Assembly: GCF_024713975.1 (NCBI RefSeq)
Contig: NC_091093.1
Span: forward strand, 18,659,501 to 18,723,500
DNA: 64,000 nucleotides
Origin: Paralichthys olivaceus
Lineage: Eukaryota; Chordata; Actinopteri; Pleuronectiformes; Paralichthyidae
Direction: 5' to 3'
Shown here: positions 56,234 through 64,000 of the stretch, one piece after another
Position numbering within the stretch: the first letter of the stretch is position 1
How the letters are laid out: each line of letters starts with the position of its first letter
Notes under the pieces: model-generated
Databases searched by the model: none
What the model was told of the DNA's origin: nothing
Seen by the model: the letters and a program-made list of their open reading frames with translations, nothing else
Program-made: the position numbers and the translations under genes

Positions 56234-59200
56234 GTGAGTGTACACAGCCTCCAGTAAACTCAACATTACTCAGACTGAACAGAGCGAAATTATCTGAAGA
56301 TCTCAGGTTCAAGAGAATGACGATTGAGATGTGGTTGTAAATGTATTTCTTATTATTATTTACTACACACTGACTTTATTACAGTGCTGCAGCTTTTTTC
56401 CATAGAGAAATACAAATATTGATACTTTCTCTCAAATAATCAGGGATTGATTCATTACAAAGAGGAAATGAATCAATCTATAAAATGTAACTGTGACTTT
56501 ATTTGGACACTGCACTTCTGTGTGTCTTGATTCTCTATTCTCATATACCACAGTGCAAATATTAAATAGAGAAAAACAGATCACCTCCCTTCCCCTGTCC
56601 ATGGTTTGATGACCAGCAGGAATCAGTTATGAATCTCTCTTTATAATTGATAGACCGGTGTCTGAATAGTTGCATCATTATTATGACTGAGACCTTTGCT
56701 ATGAGTGCAGACCAATATCACAGTTTCATAGATCATAACACGAGAGCAGCATATCTGGAGCTGTTGTAAGTTAATGGGTGATGTTCGCAGGTTGTACTGT
56801 GTTTGTCTAGTTAGTGATTGTCCTTGTTCTTGTGCCCTTTACCCTCTACCTGACATGAGCGTTAAACATGTGTCTGTTTGTGCGAAATACAATACAGTAA
56901 TAAAACAGTAAATATTTGTCTACAGTATGTTCTGGGTCACAAAATGACACTCCAAGAAACTTTGGAAACTGTTTGCTGCAGAAGTTGGCATTTCCTGTTT
57001 AAGATAAATTCATAATGATTGTTTACTTGAGAGTTTATTCTAAACCCTATCGGAGTTCACTAATTTGGAAACCTCATCCCTATGAATTTTTACATAGTGT
57101 TTTGTATCTGGTTCCCTAGTTTCCCTCCGTTTTTATCGTCCTCGTCAGGAAAATGAAGGGAATAGTTTCTCCTCTCACTTTGTTCCCTCCCTCTCTACTG
57201 GGCCAGTCTTAGGGGTCTGCGACAGGGGGTTTGTTCTCCTTATATGGAGAATGCACTAGACAAATATCTGAGCTGTCGATCTCTGGGGTGACAGTGGCGG
57301 TAACCAGTATCATAGTGCACAGGACACTACAACTGTGTTATATCTATATTTGTTCATTTATATTGGCTACAGCAGATAACGACCAAGCAGAAAGGTTTTG
57401 GCAGAGAATATATATTTGCTTTTTGGTCAAACGACGATTCATGTTCAAACCTTAGGTCAATACATCTTGTTTGTTTTCTTAACTAAAGAATTGAATAAAA
57501 AGCCTTTATTGTCATTGTACAATAAAAATTAGAGGTGCTGCTTCTGAAAATGGTACACATTTATTAAAAAACTAGTTTGAAATTCAAAGTTAGATAAACA
57601 TGGGAGGATGACAGACTTTAAGATAAAAGAGTGGTTAAGTATTATTTAGTTATTAGTTGGAATGAATATTGCACATAAAGGTTTGTGATGTATATATCAA
57701 TATACTGCATCATATTTATGAATTTAGAGTTCTGATGGCCTACTGAAAGGAACTGTTCTTGAGACAATTTTTTTGATTTTTTATGCTCCTGACTTAAAAC
57801 TGCTATAAATAACAATTGCATTTATTTGTCAATAGTGTTTAATAACGACATTGACAGGTTTTTATATATCAGAAGGTAGGTATCAGAATATTTTACTCTA
57901 ATATCGGTAATGACCTCTGCTCTCGGTCGGGCTCTAGTTTTAAATAACAGAATCCATAGCTGAATACAATCTGACATGTTGTGCTGAAATACATGTTTTC
58001 TTCTTTGGAATTGAAAGTACATTTTGTGTCTGGTGGTCGTCATGAGGCTCAGAGGTCTTTAAGACAAAGTATATCATTTAAGACTTCAGTGAGAGCAGCG
58101 CAGCAGGTGTTGAGGCCTACAAGTTGCATAATGTGGGTCAAATATCTCAGCTAAGATGAAGAGAGAGGGTTATACTAAACAACACATTCCTCCACATCCC
58201 ATGTTTAGATTAAGTTTTTTTTTTTGGCACTGGGAGAGGATCCTTTGCAAAAAGACAAATATAATCTACTTTTTTGTAAGGAATTTGCAGATTAAAAGTT
58301 TAACAATAACCATTGGTTGGAAATAAATATTTTTAGATGAGAATTAACTTTTGTTTGCCTTGTAAAGATTGATAAACAATGGCCAAGAGTGTTATAGCTG
58401 CAGCTGAAACCTTTGGCTCAGTGCAGAAGTGTCAAAGAGATAGTGTTTTTAACCCAGACTTGTGTTTATGCTGTGGTATTTTTAAGGCAATCGAGGAGGA
58501 GTGAGCACAAATAGACTCATTGTAGTGAGCGGTTTGAATAGCATGCAAGCGTCTTCCTGTTGGTGGCCGCCAAGAGTGTCTTATGAGTCAAACAGTGATG
58601 TGTCAAATAGCAAAGCATAGTCACTCCAATTGGTCCATGTGACTCATAAAACTATTAAAAAATGTAAAGAATGAAAATCTGCCACATCCAGAAGTTGAAT
58701 TTCTGTCGATGAGGTCTAATGACACTGGTATTTAACCTTGCAGTGACACTGCATGATGAAGTATCCTGTCGTGATTTCATTGCGTTTAAATATAGAAACA
58801 CTGCCACAAGTTTAGCTAAATCTATTATCCTAGTGTTTCCAGATGTCATCAGGACCTGCATACCATTTCTTGTGTGTGTGCTGAAGTGTTCCCTCCAATG
58901 CATCTTCATTATATGTCAGCCTAGACTGAAATTGAGACATACTGCGATCCCCAGCGTGTTAATAAGGATAAGGCATGATGTTTTTCATCGAAGTCATTCA
59001 GAACCAAGGATGCATTCAATGCAAGGGCTATTTGGCAAATACCCAGCATGCTTGCTGAAATTTACACACAATATGTTATTTTGAGCTACAACCATAAGTA
59101 CAAGAAGTGTTGAATAACACACAGAACAAGATTCATATATGAAACAACACTCAGTGGGGTCAGAAAGAACAGGAAAAGAGGGGTTTGTTCCAAAAATGTG

Positions 59201-59723
59201 CTTTCCTAGAATGTGGTGTGTGACAAACTAAAGAGCCGAATGACTGAAATTCCAACTTTGAAGCTTTAATGAAGATACACCATAGTGTTTAACAGACCCA
59301 CTAAGCAATTTGCATTTTGGCTCTGTTTGGGGCTGGTATGTAAACCATTATTATTTGCAGATTTTCTCGACTCCATGAAAAAGAAAATGAGTCATTTACA
59401 AACACTAAGGAGCACATCTGTAGAAAACAGTGGATGAAGCTGAGCACGAAAAGCATTTTGCGGTCACAACAGGCCCCCAGCAAACTAAATAACCACAGAT
59501 GAGGAATGCACCAAGAAAAAGCATTTACAAGTTGTGCGCGGAAAAATGTGTTTCTCATCTTTTCAGGCAAGTGATGATGATAGGAACCAGCTCAGATTCT
59601 CATCTGTTATGGATGAGCTGGGTCTGTGGATGGAGGTCAGCAAGTTGCGCACCTAGTACATTTCCACAGCCTTGCCCTCCAGTATCAAGACACAGTCCTC
59701 GTGGTATACTGTAAACGGACAGG

Positions 59724-59743
59724 CATCATCATCATCATCATCA
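59724..59743. repeat. ATC trinucleotide repeat
   Basis: Six ATC units in sbf2 intron 2. The reverse strand reads as a run of Asp codons and is not a gene. Confidence 0.85.
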
Positions 59744-60622
59744 GCCTGCGTGAGCGAATCCTCTGGAAACGTAAGGACCCATGCTGATTTGTTTGGGAGT
59801 GAAGTCGGCATTATGTCGCCCCAGTGTGTGATTTCAGGTAGCATGCTGTTGTTTTATAGGCATGACATGAAACACAACAACGTCTGCCCCACCACGCCGG
59901 CTTTCCTCTTTACACAGATGTCCATGTGGCCGTGTGGCTACTTCCAGTTCTGGCTTAACAGGGAAACTACAGTGCCCTCCAAGCCAGTGTTGGTAACCTT
60001 TACACAGAACAGCAATGGTGTAACCTTTATACCTTGAACCAGCTTTGTAATGCTGGACTCACACGTACATGTTTCATCAGTGCTGGACCATGGCTGACAA
60101 TCTACATAGCTAACATGCCACGGTAGCTATCAATTCAATGCTAAAGAGAAAGAAATCCACAACCATTCACCAGCTGCCTCTGCCTCCTCTTTCGCTTTAT
60201 TATGATTGGCTGTCGGCTGCGTATTAGTTTAAACATGATTTTGGTGCCTCCGTTGCTGCATGAAAAGTTGGCGTCTTCTCAACGTTTGCTGTGCTCAATG
60301 AGATGCCATGCAACGTAAACACCATACTGTTCTGCAACACAGCGTTACCACATTCAAAGTGAATGAGCTGCATTTTAGCTGAAACCTCCAAATATACCTG
60401 TGATTCCTGGAAAGGAGGCGAAAAAAAATGGCTGCACACAATGAAGACGAATAGTTGGTTTAAATAACTGGTGCTCAGTACTCAAGTTTAAAAAGTGGGA
60501 CAACAACAGAAAAACACGATCTGTATATTATGCTGTAAGATAGTAGTTGTACGAGTGTTTTTAAGAAAAACAAATATATACCATGATATATACTGTTATA
60601 TAAAGTTGCTGTTGAAGTTGAA

Positions 60623-60966
60623 GGGGCGGCAGTAGCTCAGTCCATAGAGATAATCAAACCCAAGGCTTTGGAACCAGAGGGTGGCCGGTTCAAGTCCAGC
60701 ATGGACCAAAGTATTGAAGGTGGACTGGTAGCCGAAGAGGTGCCAGTTCACCTCGAGGGCACTGCCAAGGTGCCCTTGAGCAAGGCACCAATTGCTCTCA
60801 GGGCACTCCTCCGGGGCTGCCCATCACTCCACCATCTCTCTCCACATTGTGTGTGTGCGTGTGCGTGTGTGTGCATTGTATTGTCAGTGCCGAGTCTGCT
60901 TTTGTTTTATACAGTTTGAGTATCAAGCATAGTCCCGTCCCATTTAAAAAAAAAAGAAAAAGAAAA
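60623..60966 (+). mobile_element. tRNA-derived SINE
   Basis: The head ggggcggcagtagctcagtc carries an A-box-like segment (tagctcagtccatagag), and the B box ggttcaagtcc is exact at 60687-60697. Both are RNA polymerase III promoter parts in tRNA order and spacing. The body has the usual fish SINE blocks (gaggtgccagttcacctcga, aaggtgcccttgagcaaggc). A GT-rich stretch and an A-rich 3' tail (about 60943-60966) close it. No clear target-site duplication is visible, so boundaries are approximate. It is a non-autonomous retroposon in sbf2 intron 2. Confidence 0.85.
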
Positions 60967-62941
60967 ACATTCTTTGTGGGGAGTTTTTATTGGAGAGTGA
61001 CCATCTATTTTTGTTGACCATATTTAGTTATTTATATTTACCACCAGAGAGTTTAGAGTTGGATGTGACACAAATGTGGGGAATTACTGTGGTGTTCACT
61101 GTTTATATTCTGAGTTTACTCATTTAATTACAAGCACCATTTGTTTAATGGCTGGATTATGAGAATGTAAATAACATCCAGTCAGAATGCCTTAGTCAAA
61201 TGTAGAATTGACTAAAGCATTTTGGGGGAATTTCCTCTGTTGTTCTTTTGTCTCTCATGCACTTGTTCCATTCAGATGTTTTGTTTGTAACAGGCACATT
61301 GTTCTTTCATGTTCCATGTTGGATGTATTAACTGAAGGTGTGCACTGTTAGACAATCAGATGGACACTAAGCTCTTTAAATCCATCTGATCCAAGGAATG
61401 GTGAGTGTTTGAAGTAACAAACACCAAATCTTGTCCAAGACTTCCTCTGTGGGGAAGGAGTTTTGTAAGAGTCGTACATTTTTAAGGCCAACTCCACCTA
61501 AATCAAATCTTCACGCTATGCACTTAATCACAGTGGAAGCCATACATCTTTACGACAGGAAGGATCATGTTTACAGCAGTTTGTTGTATGAAATAATAGA
61601 GATACATAAAACAAATTGAGTTATATATTAGATTGATTATCTGTTCCATCGTCATCATGGAGGGCAAGACAAGAAGTATAAGATGTAAGAAGATACAGGA
61701 TGCAATTCAACTTTTCTTACTCGCTGACTCCTTATGTTATTACACCTGATAGAGTCAGGTCAGTTTGTATTAATACTGCTCCTACACGGCATGTCATAGT
61801 GAATGAAAATCAAAAAGTAGCAATCTGTGCCGACAGTGTCAGGGTGCTGTGTTTCATTAGTAATGAAGTTAAGGATGGAACAAAGGAATGTCTGAGGAGC
61901 CGTGCACAGAAAGTTTATGGCTGTTTCTGAAATCCCTTACCCCTCACTGTATAATCCACTATATTGTGAGTTAACTTTTTTTATAGAGCTGTCTAAATGT
62001 TTTTTTCTATATAATTTTGATATCCCAGACAGTGGACTCGATTGTATCCCACAATGCATCATGAAAAGTAGTGTGCAAGTGATTGATCACCAACCAAACA
62101 CTATATACCAACATGCATTGCACTCAAACTGAATAAAGGAAAAAGGCCAATGAGAAGAGTCAGCCAGTCCAAATCATATAAGGTTGCTGATTTCTATTGT
62201 ATATCCATTGAAAATAAATCACATTAATTAACGTTACCGTGACTCTGGAACGTAAGGTTGGTGATAAGCCGACCAAGGTTGTAATGTCATCACTCAGTCA
62301 ATGTCAGTCAGTCTGTCAGGAACAGACATTCAGCCAAACTGAGCTCAGGAAGGGGCTCCTACTTAAGGATGGCTTGTTTTTACCTGCCTTGACCTACAGT
62401 CTGTATACGTGTATATGCCTGTATATGTGTCGGTGTTGGGTGTAGAGAGATGTCTTGACGACAATACCTGAGAGGTCAAACACATTTCAAAGCCCTACAA
62501 AGTTCAGTGTGGTACATGAGGGTCAGTCCATTACATGCAGCCTGCAGACAGAGTTCTGTCAACACACTCATTCCTGCTGGCTCCTCTGAGGTAATGTTTC
62601 CCCGCAGGAAAACAAAATGTCTCCTCTGATTACGTAGGCTCCGATCAGTCAAAACAAAGAAAGAATCTGGTTTGAGGTGATGCAGCACAATCGACTCAAT
62701 GTGTTAAAAACTCAGGCCCAATGTACAGTAAGAGGATCTATACTGCACGCCAGAGATGGAAGTCTCGTTATCAACGAGAATGAATTACGATATTTATCTT
62801 CTCAAATATTTATAAATTAAGCTGTTTCCTGCTTTCCAATGTAAAAGTTGTGAAACAGCTATTTTTAACATAACGGTTAGTTTAAGGAACTTTCAATGAT
62901 CCTGTTTAAACTAATTCATGAATAGAAAATAATAATTACTA

Positions 62942-62966
62942 AAACTAGATATTTAATATCTAGTTT
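62942..62966. repeat. Palindrome with 12-bp arms
   Basis: aaactagatatt, one central T, then the exact reverse complement aatatctagttt. It lies in sbf2 intron 2 with no neighbouring gene signal. Confidence 0.6.
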
Positions 62967-64000
62967 GCAACTGTTCTAATTTGAGTTCAACTGTATTAAA
63001 GGTTACTTAGAGCTACAACTACTTTGAATTGGTGCATCCAGCAGATGGAGGTCAACCTCATTCAATGCAGCAGCTGAAACATCATGCAAGGATTTGTTGT
63101 TTCAAAAACCTTGACCTTCCATTTGTCGCATGTTGTCCCTCCTCGACTATCTTTCCGTTTGTTTTCAAAGTCTGCAGGTGACCTCTCCTCCCCTCACCTT
63201 TAAAGGCTTTTGGCATTTAGCAGCAAAAACAGTGGGAGCTTTACCCTAATATTCAGACCACTGCATCTCTACGTAGTCCCACATGTTATGGCTGTGGGTG
63301 AGATGCTGCAGCGCCGAACAATAGTCGTCCTGTATTGGTCGAGTCCAACACACGTGATGTGATGTGGGTTTTCTGTTCCACTCAGTCAGCGAAGCACGCG
63401 GAGCTGTTTCCCTGACCGCATACCATGTGGGTCATTTGCTTTTCTGTCCCTCTGCTAACTCTGGCTTATACTGGTAGCCATAATTGTTACTGAGTGAAAG
63501 ACATTCATACAAATGTCCACCTCAGCGGCTAAAAGCTGAAGCCCAAAGGAAAGTGTCCCACGATGTAGCTCCACTAATGGCCAATTGACTCTTAAATCTT
63601 TCCCTATAATGAAGATCTGATCGAAATTTCTCTAAAATTCAACAAATCTCAATTTTTTCTACAAAACATTTTGGTCTCAAGAGCTATTTCATTTGCAGTG
63701 TTTGTCTTTGTGGATTGACAAGAGAATCTCTCTGTCTTCCCCAGCTTTTCTTGAAAAATAAAAATCTAATATAATTTGATTTTGTTTGGGATTTTTTTTC
63801 ATCATATGGCAAATATATTGAGGCCATGTACTAGAGATACAGATGATATATGATATATTTGCAGAAATACAGTACACATATTACAATCTTCAAGAGTAAC
63901 TCAACCCTCCATCCCAACACAAAAGCCTGCAGTTAGAATTCACATGTCCTCAACTGTAGTCAAGGCTAGCTCTTAGTAGAGAGAAGCTTGGATTATGTAC

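Larger units (their letters stand above)
56234..64000 (+). other. sbf2: sbf2 intron 2, continuing past the window
   Basis: No recognisable exon. It contains an ATC microsatellite (59724-59743), a tRNA-derived SINE (60623-60966) and a 25-base palindrome (62942-62966). Otherwise AT-rich, unique-looking DNA. Confidence 0.55.

Noticed and set aside
59567..59658. Possible sbf2 exon 3 after a ttttcag acceptor
   Set aside because: The peptide (ASDDDRNQLRFSS...) ends in a stop after 29 codons and does not resemble the FCQPGGW start expected for the next sbf2 exon.
60623..60700. Functional tRNA gene
   Set aside because: Only A- and B-box resemblance remains; the cloverleaf cannot be completed and SINE body blocks follow directly.
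60668..60919. 83-codon open frame in sbf2 intron 2
   Set aside because: Lies entirely inside the SINE body.

Overview
The window is vertebrate nuclear DNA, most likely from a teleost (percomorph-type) fish. Its coding sequence lies in short exons with GT..AG introns. Intergenic DNA is AT-rich, CA/GT microsatellites are frequent, and the mobile DNA is typical of fish: a tRNA-derived SINE, a decayed Tc1-like transposon and several short dispersed repeats. There are no prokaryotic operons, CRISPR arrays or rRNA/tRNA genes.

Five genes can be read, in the order irag1(+) - lyve1(+) - ampd3(-) - adm(-) - sbf2(+). This is the mirror image of the human 11p15.4 block (SBF2-ADM-AMPD3-RNF141-LYVE1-IRAG1) with every relative orientation kept. 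Only RNF141 is missing, and there is no room for it between lyve1 and ampd3.

Region by region: 1-7174 is sequence upstream of the first recognisable irag1 exon. 7175-18444 holds 20 coding exons of irag1, the IP3-receptor-associated cGMP-kinase substrate, and all their phases join into one frame. 21932-23996 is a six-exon lyve1 (Link-domain hyaluronan receptor). 24673-29940 is ampd3 (AMP deaminase 3) on the minus strand in 15 coding exons, tail-to-tail with lyve1. 29941-36690 is intergenic with old repeats. 36690-39175 is adm (adrenomedullin) on the minus strand, with polyA signal, three coding exons, a leader exon and a TATA box. 39210-43290 is intergenic and carries the Tc1 remnant. 43507 to the right edge is the start of sbf2 (MTMR13): coding exons 1 and 2, separated by a 12.6 kb intron, with exon 3 outside the window.

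The genes are linked by conserved synteny, not by a shared pathway, although several act in vascular biology: adm is a vasodilator and lymphangiogenic peptide, lyve1 a lymphatic endothelial receptor, and irag1 mediates NO/cGMP relaxation of smooth muscle. I found no undescribed multi-gene system. The observations most worth following are in introns and processing: an irag1 intron bracketed by complementary AC and GT repeats, an ampd3 acceptor built directly on a GT run, a palindrome-bounded 35-bp tandem array, and a PAMP-like segment of proadrenomedullin that has lost its amidation glycine.
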